This document shows, one piece after another, positions 24,243-36,719 of a stretch of DNA of 64,000 bases. The notes beneath the pieces were generated by a model. That model was given only the letters and a program-made list of their open reading frames with translations. It was not told where the DNA came from and made no database searches. Numbering within the stretch: position 1 is the first letter of the stretch; every line of letters begins with the position of its first letter. Made by a program: the position numbers and the translations under genes. The DNA is from Phaseolus vulgaris (lineage: Eukaryota > Streptophyta > Magnoliopsida > Fabales > Fabaceae), in contig NC_023757.2 of NCBI RefSeq assembly GCF_000499845.2, positions 5,862,118 through 5,926,117 of the forward strand, given 5' to 3'.

Positions 24243-25862
24243 ACATTAAACAGTGAACACTCATATACATTAAACAGTGAACACTCAAATACATTAAAAA
24301 GTAAACACTCTGATACATTAAACAGTGAACACTCAGATACATTAAAAAGTGAACACTCAGATACATTAAACAGTTAACACTCAGATACATTAAACAGTTA
24401 ACACTCAGATACATGCATTCACATTTCGACAAATTAAAAACAACTCAAAATTTCGATTGATAAAGAAATCAAAATCAACGAAACAAATAAACGAATTAGA
24501 TAAACGTAGGGTGAGAGTTCAAACGAAAGAAAGCGAGGGTGAGACCTTAGCGTCGCGGTAGTTGATGATGAATTTGCTGGTTCCTCATTGAAAAACGACG
24601 CAAGCGGTCTTCGATTTTTAGTTCGGCGAAGTCGACCCGGTGAAGGACGGTGGTTTGGGGAAGCATGAGAAGGAGAGGGATAGGGTTGTGTTAAAGAAGA
24701 GTGTCGGGAGAAATGTAGGAATATGTTATATTGAAAAAAAAATTGAACACAATAATAGTATTTATGCGCAATAATAATAATATTAAACAGTGAAAACACT
24801 GATACATTAAACAATGAACCCATAAATACATTAAACAGTGAACACTCAAATACATTAAACAGTGAACACTCAGATACATTAAACAGTGAACACACAAATA
24901 CATGCATTCACATTTTGGCAAATTAAAAACAACTCAAAATTTTGATTGATGAAAAAATCAAAATCAACGAAATAGATAAACGAAACAGATAAACGTAAGG
25001 TGAGAATTCGAACAAAAGAAAGTGAGGGTGGGACGGTGATTAATGAATTTGCTAGTTCCACTCTAAAGAACGATGTGAGTGGTCTTCGATTATTGGTTCG
25101 GCGAAGCAGTGACAGTGAAGGACAGTGGTATTGGGAAGCGTGAGAAGGAGAGAGTTAGGATTATGGTGAAGGAGAGAGTGTTGGGAGAAATGCAGGAAGA
25201 TGTTAGATTGAAAAAAAAACTTTTGAACACAATAATAGTATTTATGGGCAATATAAATAATAATATTAAATAGTGAACACACAGATACATTAAACAATGA
25301 ACACTCAGATACATTAAAAAGTGAAAATTCAAATACATTAAATACTGAACACTCAAATACATTAAGTAATGAACAGTCAAATACATTAAACAGTGAACAC
25401 TTAAATACATTAAACAGTGAAAACTCAGATACATTAAATAGTGAACACTCATATACATTAAACAGTGAACACTCAGATACATGCTTTCACATTTCGATAA
25501 ATTAAAAACAACTCAAAATTCCTATTGATGAAAAAATCAAAATCAACGAAACAGATAAACAAAATAGATCAACGTAGGGTGAGAGTTCAAACGAAAGAAA
25601 GCGAGGGAGAGGCCTTAGCGTCACCGTAGTTTTTGATGAATTTGTCGGTTCCTCCTTGGGGAACGACGCGAGCGATCTTCGGTTTCTGGTTCGACGAAGC
25701 GAAGACGATGATGAACGGTGCTTTGAGGAAGCGTGAGAAGGAGAGGGTTAGGGTTGTGGTGAAGGACAAAGTGTTGGGAGAAATGTTAGAAGATGTTGGA
25801 TTGAAAAAAAAACTTTTGAACACAATAATAGTATTTATGAACAATAATAATAATAATATTAA
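24243..25862. repeat. Nested tandem repeat: three macro-units, each with a 24-bp minisatellite plus a roughly 370-bp body
   Basis: Macro-units: 24243-24780, 24781-25262, 25263-25862. Each opens with a run of a 24-bp unit (acattaaacagtgaacactc plus agat): about 7, 5 and 9 copies. Each then continues with a shared body: 'acatgcattcacatttcg', 'aaaaacaactcaaaatt', 'aatcaaaatcaacgaaa', a GC-richer core with 'gcgagggtgag', 'ggttcggcgaag', 'gaaggagaggg', and a tail 'gaacacaataatagtattta'. Because 24 is a multiple of three, minus-strand frames show an 8-residue periodic peptide (LMYLSVHC). This is a by-product of the repeat. Confidence 0.85.
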
Positions 25863-26370
25863 TTGTATTATTAATAGTAAATATTAATATGAATAATAAT
25901 ATTAAGAACATTAATAATATTATTATCATTTATATTAATGGTATTGATATTGTTATTATTATTAATATTAATAATATTATAATTTTGTGGGTAATAATTT
26001 GTGTGTAATGTTGAATCTAGCTACGAATACATATTTGTGGATAATTTATCTACAAATTTGTATTCAAAGGTAATAATCTGTTTGTAATGTTGAATTTACC
26101 GAAGAATAAAGATCTATGTGTAATATTTGTCGGCAATTTTGAAATATCTTGTAATGAATTTAGTATTTAATTAGTTGTAAATTTTAGAATTGTATCATTC
26201 TTGATTGTTAGACAATATCACATAAATCTAAAGGATTAGAAGTATATGACCAGGTTCATACTAGGTACAATATATCATTGGATTCGGAAATAGAAAGAAC
26301 AAAGATTGAGAAAATGCAAATTGAAAGAGCACAAAAAAGATAATAACAATCACATAATTCTTGAATCAAC
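25863..26370. other. AT-rich DNA between the tandem array and the Ty3 element
   Basis: An 'aataat'-rich stretch (25845-25980), then sequence with 'gtaatgttgaat' repeated near 26005 and 26076. No gene seen. Confidence 0.4.
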
Positions 26371-26379
26371 ATCAACCAA

Positions 26380-29300
26380 TTTTGGACCAAGGCAAACTAA
26401 ATTTGAAGAGATGGCTATTAATAGAGAAAAATCCTTGAATGAGCTAGCCAATCCTGAAATTTGTTATTAGCTACTATGCATTCAACTACCACATTTACGA
26501 GAAAGAACAATAAGTTATGAACTCAAATTGATTCACTTATTGCAAAAATTTCATGGTCTAGCAAGAAAGACCTCACAATTACTTAATGGAGTTTTAAGTA
26601 GTATGTTCAACCATGAGACTAGTTGATGTACATGAAGAATTGGTTAAAATGAAGGTTTACAACCAACCAAGACTAACATGAAGAGGATATTTATGAAAAA
26701 AAAAATCCTACCTCTATAACTACATTTATAAGAAAGAATTTAGTGGAATAAGACAACTGGAAGGGAAACCATTGTATGAATATTGGGGAAAAAGGTTCAA
26801 TAAGATTTGTTTCAGTTGTGCAAATCATTATATCAATGAGCAACTATTAATCCAATATTTTTATGAATGCCTCCTACCAATGGAGAGGAGCATGATTGAT
26901 GTAGCCAACGGAGGAGCAATCCTAGACAAAAATCCAACAACTATAAGACACTTAATATTTGACATGAAAAAAAACACTCAACAACTTAGTTCTAAAAATT
27001 CAAATAGAGAGTGTGTGACACACAAATTATTGATAATGAAAATCTAAAGACTTTATTAACTAAGTTGATTTCTTTGGTAAGACAAATTGGTATAACCCAG
27101 TGATGAAAACTCATATAGCCTCGAAACATTTGGCTAAGAAGATTGGAAGCAGAAAAATAAGCTCAAAAGACTCTCATCTTAGGGAGAATTAATCGTTGTC
27201 TGCTCTTCCATTTTTTTCTAGTTTTATAAACATTGTATAGAGTGATATATGCTTTATTTTGGGCTTGTATTTGAGCCATTTTCTCGAACCATGTTTTGGG
27301 CCAATTTTCATGGGCCATGTATTAGGCTAATTAGAGTAGGGTGTAAATAGAAAAAGAAAGAGTCGAGGTAGAGTTACAATTGAGCCTCCCCAATGCAACT
27401 CTAGACCATCTAGGGTGCACAAATAAATTACTAGAGTTCAAATAGAAAGCATGGAGTGGCAAGGAAGGCATGAAGATCCACATGTCATCATTTCAATGAT
27501 AGGATTCCCACCAATGCCAAAAGTCCATTTGTCTTTATAGGAATGGAGAGGATTCTCTCCAATTAGTGGAGAACACTTGTCAACCTCTAATTTGAGAGGA
27601 TTTACTCCAATTAGAGAGAGTCATTTGTCCTTCTTTGAGTGGATAGTTTTTAGGGTTAAAGTTTATACCTTGTCTACCCATATCACTATAAATACAAGTG
27701 CTAGCCCCTAGTAAATTAGCTTTGATTGACTAATGAATTGTTGCACAAATTTCAGCCTCAACTAGTCTCTTAGCTCAGTCCCTACTAGCCTTAAATCTAA
27801 GTGTTTTAGCATGGAACCTCTTAGGAGTTGGTCTATCCTCTCTTAAGCTTCATTATCATTCTCCATACACCAATACTTCATGGATTCTTTCATTCATTTT
27901 AGCCACCAGATTTTGCACTCTAAAAAAAAAAGACACAAAGCCATGCAAGCTAGGTTTGCATTACTCAGAAAGTGAATTCAATAAAATAACCCACAAAGGT
28001 ATGTAGAATTTGCAATTCAGGGGAACATTTTACAAATTTTTGCCCTCAATTGCAAGAGACAACCAATCCTTCCATGGAGATGGTAGCTAGAGTTTTTTAA
28101 GGGCAAACCAACCTTTATAAACCTCAACCACAATATCCATACAAACCTTTTTCAATTACCTATAATCCTAGCTGAAGAGACCACCTAAACTTGAGGTATG
28201 GTCAAAATCCACCCCAACAAAAATAAATTACTCACTTAAAGACGAAATCCTCAAAATAAACACAACAAAAATATTTACCACCCCTAATAAGACAACTTGC
28301 ACAAGTTCAAAAATAGAATCAGCAACAACAAGTGCAAACCCCTTCTTTGGAGGACATTATGAAACAATTGCAATATGTTTCTAAGAAATTTCAAGATAAA
28401 TAACATTTTGGGCAGAGTAATTTAACCACTATACAAAATTTACAAACTCAAATTGGACAACTAGTAACCACATTGAATAATTTATAGCAACAAGGGTTTG
28501 GAAGACTTCCTTCCCAGCCTTTAGTGAATCCAAAAGGGAAACATGAGTGTTATAACTTTGAGAAGTGGTAAAGAGTTGATTGAGAATGACCAAACAGTCT
28601 CAGTTGACTAGACGGTCTGTAAAAAAAATCCCAACAACAAGTTCCACTACCATTTTGCCAAGTTAAAGAAATTAGAAATTGATCAAGAATTACTTGATAC
28701 ATTAAAAAAGGTGGAACTAAATATACCATTATTGGATGTTGTTAAACAAACTCCTAAATATGCATTTTTTTTTTAAAACTTTATACTTACAAAAAGAGTT
28801 TGAAGAAAATACATGTTTAGACGGCCTTGTCCATGTCTTAATTTAGAATGTCTAAAAAATGTGATGGTCCAGGCACCTCCACCGTGCCTTGTACTATTGG
28901 AAAATTAAAATTTGCTAATGCCATCAATTTTGTATAAAATGCTTCATTTTGAAGATTTGAAACCAACTAATGTGATCATTCAATTAGCAAATATAAGCAC
29001 AACTCAACCCTTGGGAGTGCTAGAAGATGTGCATAAAAGCCAATGAATTAATTTTTCCAACTAACTTCTATATTCTTGGCATGCAAGTTGAAAGCTTTGT
29101 TCACAAATCTACATTAATTTTGGGAAGACATTTTTTTATGACTGCAAAGATAAAGATTGATGTTTATACAAGCACATTATCAATTGAATTTGGAGATGAT
29201 ATAGTCCTATTCAACATTTTTGAAGCAATGAACCATCTAGTGGAAGGCCAATCCATTTTATATGATCCCTCCATTTTTATGTACGATGTTGTAAAATTGA

Positions 29301-29780
29301 AAAAACAATGATGATGTTTGTACAAAAGTAGATGTAGGAGTAGGTGTAGACTTAAATAATGAATTTTCTCAATTTTTACAATTTACAGACTTGGATAATG
29401 AGATTTTTAAGGGTTGTATCTGTGATGATTATTTCTATGTTATCTACTACCCCATAGTGTCTACTACCAATCAGGAAACCCAAAAGGAGGATCAATCTTA
29501 CATTTCTAGATGTAGTGAAAAAAAAGGTGACCAAGCTATTGATGGTTACCCAATATCAAACAACATGTGGGTTTCACATGTGCAAATAGTTTCAAAGAAA
29601 TTTGGTGGGACTATTATACAAAATAAGGATAATGAACTTGTACCAACAAGTGGAGAATCTGTATAGATTATAGTAAAATGAATGAGGCCACTAGAAAAGA
29701 TCACTTTCGTCTCCCATTTATTGATCAAGTCATTGAGAGGTTAGCAGGTAAATCACATTATTGTTTCCTTTCATCTTTCT
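26380..29780 (+). mobile_element. Decayed Athila-type Ty3/gypsy retrotransposon: gag, protease, start of RT
   Basis: Plus-strand conceptual translation follows the Athila order. Gag (about 26380-28560) includes QLPHLRERTISYELKLIHLL, KEFSGIRQLEGKPLYEYWG, a SEQLLIQYFYE-like motif and the LLPMERSMIDVANGGAI block, with a distal NPSWRDHLNLRYGQ-like motif near 28178. Linker and protease zone (about 28640-29300) includes EIDQELLDTLKKVELNIPLL, LGVLEDV and STLILGRHFFMTAKIKIDV. RT begins near 29660 with DYSKMNEATRKDHFRLPFID and VIERLAGKSHYC, then breaks off at about 29780. Numerous stops and frameshifts are present. Only three pieces remain open (26772-27047, 29027-29311, 29391-29666). No flanking LTR pair was found. 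Confidence 0.82.
27101..27905 (+). mobile_element. LTR-like insertion (possible solo LTR) inside the Athila gag
   Basis: Gag similarity stops near 27095 and resumes near 27940. The intervening roughly 0.8 kb starts TGATGAAAACTC, contains a plant-type TATA motif ('actataaatacaagtg', near 27697) and C/T-rich downstream DNA, and ends near '...ttttagcca' at 27905. TG...CA termini and an internal promoter are LTR traits. The putative flanks (cccag versus ccaga) are not a clean 5-bp duplication, so the boundaries are provisional. Confidence 0.45.
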
Positions 29781-29784
29781 CGTA

Positions 29785-30460
29785 TTAGACCTTTAAAAGG
29801 AATCTTCTAATCTAAAGGTTTCAATGCATTTTGATAATATTCAAGCTTGATTTGGTTTTCCTCACTAACTACACAATGTACTGTAGCACATTTGTTTTTT
29901 CGTTAGACGCTCTAAAAGAAAACTTCGACTTTGATTTCTTTTGCGATTTTCAAGTTTTATAAGCATTTTTAGAAATAATTTGAACATCATAATCAATAAT
30001 AATCACCATTTAATCAAATGGGTCTCAGTGAATCATATTCTTTTACTTTCAAAAATCATAAATTCAAAAAACCTTATATTCCATAAATTTTCACTAGTAA
30101 TATATTTTTCAAAAAAATTGTAAGTTTGTGTAAGTTTTATACGTTGACAAGAATCAGACTTAAACCAAGATTTATTTCATCTAAATATATTTTTGAAAAA
30201 AATAAATTAAAAATATAATTGATTGTGCCTCTGGTTTTTGAAAAGTTTATAATTTAACAACTTTCTAATATTAATTTATGTTTTATTGTTTTGATGTATA
30301 GTACATAAAACAATTTAAAATCATCATAAAAGATATATTTCATTCAAAAAATCTTTAAAACAATCAAGATATAACATTTTTAAATTGCTTTGTTTTACAT
30401 TTCAAAATACGAAAACTCTCCATAAATAATTTATTAGTTCTTGCGAAGGAAAGCTTTGAT
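29785..30460. other. AT-rich DNA, nothing recognised
   Basis: No open frames with domains and no paired repeats; it may be further degraded retroelement. Confidence 0.4.
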
Positions 30461-31110
30461 TTGTACGAATAAATACTGTCAAGTGTGGTTCAAAAATATT
30501 GAAGCAACGTCAGGAGGCATTCTAAGAACACCAAAATCAAGTTTAGACACTCCTTGATATGTTAGATTGTCTAACATGTAGAAGATGAAATGACTATCTA
30601 GTATGCAAAGAACGAAGTGACTATCTAACAAATTCATGATAATTCTTTCTAACTCATATTGTCTTTTGGAATTGTTTAGCATGTTGAGCATCTAGAGGCT
30701 ATACAGGAGACTGACTATTTCATCTTTGTACTGTGAGACCATCTAACGAGTCTACACATAGTGGAACTGTCTAGCGTGTTAACATTATATAATTTGACTT
30801 AACTTCTCTGAACATATAGACTATCTAATGAATTTAACTCTAGAGACCGTTTAATAGTTTTAATCTTGCAGGATCGTTTAACAAGTTTAATCTTAATAGA
30901 CCGTCTAATGTGTTTTTGACTAGGTTTGCAAATGAGTATCTTTGTTTGAAATCTTAGCATACCTTATAGTACTTGTTATCATCAAAACTCAAACTCTCTT
31001 ATTATTAGTTTGCCTAATGAGTGTTAGACTGTCTTCTGGGTATTGGATCGTCTAGCGTCTTAACACAATTGTATTCTTGCAATGATGACTTTTCTACGAC
31101 AAGTGCAGCG
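30461..31110. repeat. Retroelement-like sequence with many 'gaccgtctaa' variants
   Basis: Words such as 'gactatctaac', 'agaccgtctaatg' and 'gatcgtctagcg' recur about every 30-60 bases. Similar text appears near 28600, 35820 and 45750. This looks like internal degenerate repetition of a dispersed LTR. No coding domain is seen. Confidence 0.35.
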
Positions 31111-31369
31111 CATTGTCAGAAGTAATAATTTGTCCCTAAGGATGAATATCGAACCCACAAAGAACAATTGAATAATCAAGTAAAAGATTTACTAAATATA
31201 AAAACAGAATAATAAAGTTTGTTGGAATTTGTTATGATAACAATGATTAATAAGAAAACAAGTCAAAGAGTTTGTTGCTTCAATATTGGAAAAATAGGGA
31301 TTGGGGATCATCTTTCTCACTCTTTTGAATTTTTGATTAGCATGACAATATTGTGTCATTTGATTGATA

Positions 31370-31460
31370 TTGATGCCCGTATAAAAATCATTTATATTGA
31401 TTCCTCGCATATAAAATTATTAAGATGTTTCTTAAATATTGATTCCTCGCATATTTATAA
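31370..31460. repeat. Short direct duplication around 'attgattcctcgcatat'
   Basis: 'atattgattcctcgcatat' occurs at about 31395 and again at about 31437, with similar flanks: a local duplication of roughly 42 bases. Confidence 0.55.
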
Positions 31461-31849
31461 AACTTCGTATCATTAAGATTGGACGTTGATAGCAATTAAC
31501 ATTTGAAATTTATTCCTAGCATTCAAATATGTTAAGCATTATCATTTGGGTCAGGAACTTAGAAGTACTTTCTAGTCAAATCTAAATTTCGAGATCATGG
31601 TAAACTAGGCATTACAAACAAAACGACAATACCAATCATCAATCAAGAACAAAATATTATGTTTAGATATGACCACAATACATAAGAGTTTGAACAGATT
31701 ACTCCCAATCCCAAAGGGTAGAAGTAGCCACACATGATGAATGTTACAAACAGGGAGAGCAAGAAAAGAAGATCCAAGATGTTTCTCCTTGACGACTGTC
31801 TCCTCTAGGGTTTCTAACACGTTCTATTCTCTCAATTGGATTACAATTC

Positions 31850-32180
31850 ACTCAATGGTGTTTTTTTCTCAATCATCTGTGTCTAGGGTTGTGTCTCAAG
31901 CCTCCTATTTAACCTAATTTGCTTAGGCTAAGTGACTTATCGCTCAGGCATTATTGGGCTCGCCTGGGCGAGTTTCACATAAAAAGGCCCAACACTTCTG
32001 GAGCAATCTCGCTTGAGTGAGATTGAGATCGTTTGAGCGAGATCCACAAGTGGTGTCTGCCTTGGGTGAGTTTCGAAGAGCTTTGGTGAGTGCTGGTGCG
32101 TTCCAACTTTCTCTTTTTAGCTTTATATATTCTCCTTTTGTCCAATCATCTCCATTCGTTCCTAGATCCTGAAATTAACA
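31850..32180. repeat. LTR-like remnant with 'cgcctgggcgag' palindromic words
   Basis: 'ctcgcctgggcgagtttc', 'ctcgcttgagtgagatt' and 'gtttgagcgagatcc' recur between 31960 and 32045. Such words are common in legume LTRs. No ORF or defined ends. A related wording ('acttgagtgaaact...gcaagcgagacc') is found in the 316-bp tandem units at 43.4 kb. Confidence 0.35.
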
Positions 32181-32189
32181 CAAATTTAG

Positions 32190-33120
32190 AAATAAATCGT
32201 TCTTATTCAAATTAAAATTACAAAATATATTAAAAGGTTAAATTCATAAATTAGGGGTTATTTTATGTTTATTTTATCAATTAATAGCCATAAGTACCTA
32301 TATTTTAATATGAAGTATTCCTGAAATTTGACACTTATCAAAGACATACAATGACAATTCAATTCAGAATCATCGTCAATTCATCCAACATATGATAAAA
32401 ATCGTTACAATAATCATCATTCAAAGTGGTATATGACAACAATTCTTGCCTCTTGTTAAAAGTATCTTATTTTCAACAACATATATTGAGGACAGTTTTA
32501 TTAAAGAAAGTTTTAACTATTAAAATTTGTTTTGCATTAGTATAAATTTTAAAATTCGTATTCTTACCTTTATAAACCCACTTAATTCCGATTTTCTTTT
32601 CACTTCACAAAAAAATATTTCTCTAAATTCAGGCAACTGATCTAAATAATCAATTTTCTATAAAGACAAATGAAAAGGAAATTAAAAAATAAATACAAAA
32701 AATGTGAGGATTAATTCAGAAATATCTTGTTGAGATTCATATTTCGTCTGAATGCACCAAATTGTTTAATGGTACACGAGCGACTATCTTCAATAGAACT
32801 TTTGATGACATCCTTAAAGACTTATATCGTGTGAGAATCCACCTAAGTGACATTTCAAGCTTAGTAATGAAAACATTGTTTACATGTCTTCTTCGCTAGT
32901 TTAGGCGTTATTTACATAAATTAGTTACAATAGTTATGTCGTATAAATAAATAAAAAAATTAACAATAGTTTTGTCAACTAAGAGTTGTTGTCCAGTTGA
33001 ATAATATAAAACTTAGTTGAGCGAGAGTTCATTAAAAACAAAACTTTAAGTTGCAATCTATGTTTTATAGTGAATTTTGTTATGAATGTAGTTGAAATTC
33101 GTTAACATTTCAATTGAATT
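32190..33120. other. AT-rich DNA, nothing recognised
   Basis: No coding frame above 60 codons with a domain, and no clear repeat structure. Confidence 0.45.
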
Positions 33121-33123
33121 GCA

Positions 33124-33212
33124 CTATATATTTTTGTGTGTGATTCTTTTTATTCTACCTTAGTTTATATATTTTTGTGTGTGATTCTTTTTATTCTACC
33201 TTAATTTACCCT
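33124..33212. repeat. Tandem duplication of a roughly 44-bp unit
   Basis: 'tatatatttttgtgtgtgat' followed by 'tctttttattctacctta' appears twice back to back (starts near 33124 and 33168), nearly identical, so it is recent. Confidence 0.75.
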
Positions 33213-36200
33213 CCAACAATTTTCTTTTATGTGTTATTATTTGGTCGTTTGTGTGGTAGAAACTTCTATAGTAAATTTGTTTTGAGTTATTTCAAAACAA
33301 CTAAAATGTCAAATTCTTTAAAATCTAATTTAAAAATAATTGAGAAGATGAAGGAATAATTTAAACATTAATTTTATGGAGGGGTGTGATATTAGCCGAG
33401 TTTATACCTAAGTGTCAAATTCACTGTATAGGTACGTTGGTGAAGTACCTTTTAGAAGAAGCAAAGAGAAACCCGTTCCGCCATAATTTTCTTCTTTTAA
33501 TTCTCCCTTTGCAAAAAGAAAATGATAAACAAAAACCCTTTGTGACAAAGCATGCATTTCATGATTTTCAAAGTCAAAAGTATGATTGTTTATGTTCTTC
33601 ACTTTTTTAAAGTTTATTTATTGCCATAGTAGCTTAACGTTGGAGGCAAAATGAAGAGTAAAAACATGGTAGTAACAGTTAATGAGCAATGCAATGAAAC
33701 AATAACTAAAAGTAGCTAACATTTCTACCATAAAAAAATAAGTTTATAGACTAAATCTTTGTTATAATCAATCATTACATATAAAATATTATTCATTTTA
33801 AATTTTAATCTCAAAATTCCATCGTAATTTATTTTTAAAAAAATATTTCAAATATAAACTATCTATAATCTTAATTTCAAACAATTGAAACTAAATTCAA
33901 CATAAAGTATAAACCATAAAGTATAAACCCTAAATTATATTTAACATAAAACATTATGAAACAACTAAGGAACAAGAAATGGTTGGTTAAACATTTGTCA
34001 ACTCTCTTTTTCTTTTGTGTGTTCCGTTGGGCATGGGTCACATTCATAAGCAAAAGGAGAAGAAAAAGCTTTCATAGAAATCATCAATATTCTCGTAGAT
34101 TTTCATGATTAAAGGGTTGGTTTTGATGGCAGTGTTACCATTTAATTCCCAATTAAAGATTATAAGATTAAGAAATTTGTTCAACCGGATCAAAGAAAAA
34201 CAATTATAATTTTTAATAAACTTTAATCGATAATAAATAATGTAAATAATAGTGGGAAGTATTTCTCTTTTTTTTAATATTATGTTTATTAATGATAAAA
34301 AATTAGTATTATCATTTATTACAAATTATCGTGCATAATAATTTTTTCGACATATTGTCTCCCATGTAAAAGCTTAATTTTACAAAAAACTGTCATGTAT
34401 TTGCGCTTTAATATTTTTCTACTGTTATAAATATTATTTAATTAAAAATAAATAATTATTACATATTTACATTGATGGTGTATATTCTCTATTAATAGAT
34501 AATATTGTTAGCATAAAAAGATATATCTTAGAATATCATATTAATATTAGAATATTGTTAGATTGTCCAAAAAGCTCTAGTTGACTCACGAAAATATGTA
34601 GAGTCTAAAAGAGAAGATTAAACTATTCTTATAAGAATGTATGTTAAATTTAGTGTTATAATTATAAGAAAAGTATATTTAGAAGAAAAGATAATTTATG
34701 ATGTGATCCTATAGCAAGAAGATCTATGTTACAATAAAATGAAGTTACTACAAGAGTTCAAGAGATGTGAAATAAAAAAAGACTTAAAAATAAAAATAAA
34801 AATGCAGAGGATATTAGAAGAAAATATGAAAAATATTTTTCTTAGTATTTTCTTTAACTTTTTTGTGAATAAAAATATAGAAAATATGTTTTCATTCTTT
34901 CAAGAGTAGAATTTTAACACACTTAGTTTGAACATAAGGTTATTTCTAAAGAATAAAGACTTTGATTGGCAAATTTTGTTCACTAACTAATCAAGCCTTA
35001 CACTCTTCTTATTCAATGCAGAGTTCTTGTTTGAAAAGGTATATGCACTAACTAAACAAGTTCTAAACTTTTTATATTCATTAGCTAGCCTAGGTAAGAG
35101 TGCATCATCTCACTTTTAACATGACTATATATGGAATAAGTAATTGTAGAGATTTTCTCTCAACCTTTATGAGTTATTTTTTAGGTATATTTCTCATTTC
35201 ATTTTATCTTGAATTTTCTAAATACAAGTGGTGATTTTCCTTGTGCACTTATCTTTCTTTCAGAAAGTGGCATGTTTCTTCATATCTTTCCTCTTAGTGT
35301 ATTTTGTGGCTCTTAATTTTCTAAGTGTTCTTACATTCTTATCTTATAAATTGAACCATACAAATCATGAATCCATGGTTTTTAATCATTTTCACCAATT
35401 GAATTTGATGTTATTGGTTTCTATTGCATAAGCTTAATTGAATCTACATTTTAATCAGTTCAAACTTCTTTTAATCTATTTCTTAATTGAATTAGCCAAA
35501 TATAATAGGATGTTGATGGTTCATAATTGATTGAAAGTCATATTTGTTAGATTCTAACTTCTAACACACAAATAGACATTAATCAATTTATACATAGCAA
35601 GTTAGGTGCTATACAGAACAGTGTGTAACCTAAAAGACTACCAACCTTTACTAAAGTTATGACATATGAATAAAAGATCTACACACAACCGTCAATGATC
35701 ATATTCAAAACACTTATAAATAGAAGTCAATCAAAGTAAAACCAACAAATGTTCCTATGTGAAATTATACTAAGTGTTGTTTAAGTTGATTAGTGTTACT
35801 AAGTGTAATTTCTTTAGATCGTCTAGTTGACGTAAAATAAATAGTGATCTTTCATTGTAAATTCTTCACTTTTGTGAAGTTCTCTCAAGCAAGGAATGTT
35901 TATTTTTATATCCTCTCTTGAGACTTATCCTTATATCTTCAAACATCATCTTTCTTTGTTGTAGTCAAAATTAACGATTATAAAATACTTATGAAAGTTA
36001 GAAATAATTTAATGTCTAAAATTACTTGTGATCTTATTTTAAAAGGAGATAAAGAAGGTAATCAGGGGTGACTTTCTTAGTTTTTGTAAGAAAAAAATAA
36101 AAGTGAAACGATAATTGTATAATATTCATATATACAATTATTTAAGAGTTTCTTAAAGAATAATTGAATGTAACTAAATTGGAATTAAGCAATAAAAAAA

Positions 36201-36700
36201 ATACTCGTACAATATTTATATTATACAACTTAATATTGCATTCTTATTTATTATTTAATTACTAGCGTATCAGACATAATTCGAAGTAATTCGATTCTTA
36301 CTTATTTCACATTGAAATGGAGATGAAATCATTTTTCATTCATGCAAATCCACTCATAGATTCAAAATTGCACATATTAATAAATCAGCAAAGACCATTT
36401 ATTTATTTATTCTAACAACAATTTCAAATCAGTTTGTGTCTGTTTGGTCACTTGCTCAATCTAAATAGAAGTATTGTCACTCAACCAACTTTTAGGCATT
36501 AAGGATATGTTCTCGGGAAAGAGAAAAAATACCTTTCTTTGTTTACTATTATTATACGATATTTTTGTGTGTGGTGTTTGGTTGATTAGTAATTTTTGAA
36601 CAGATTCTGCACAGAATATATTTGCAATTATTGTGGAGTAGAAACAAATATAAAAAAAAGGATGTTGTGGTACAAGAATATCTACACTAGTTTCATATCA
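33213..36700. other. AT-rich intergenic DNA, nothing firm
   Basis: Short frames at 33177-33359, 33386-33610 and 35228-35431 carry no domain. A stretch near 35800-35900 ('gatcgtctagttgacgt', '...cttttgtgaagttctctc') resembles LTR-type DNA. No RNA genes or paired termini were identified. Confidence 0.4.
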
Positions 36701-36719
36701 TTATTTCCTCCGAAGCTGG

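Noticed and set aside
24211..25482. Long minus-strand frames with repeated LMYLSVHC peptides
   Set aside because: They are produced by a 24-bp tandem repeat whose length is a multiple of three. The three macro-units read in different frames after the repeat, and there is no start context or domain.
24243..25862. CRISPR-like array
   Set aside because: Units are contiguous 24-mers with no unique spacers, in a plant nuclear sequence.
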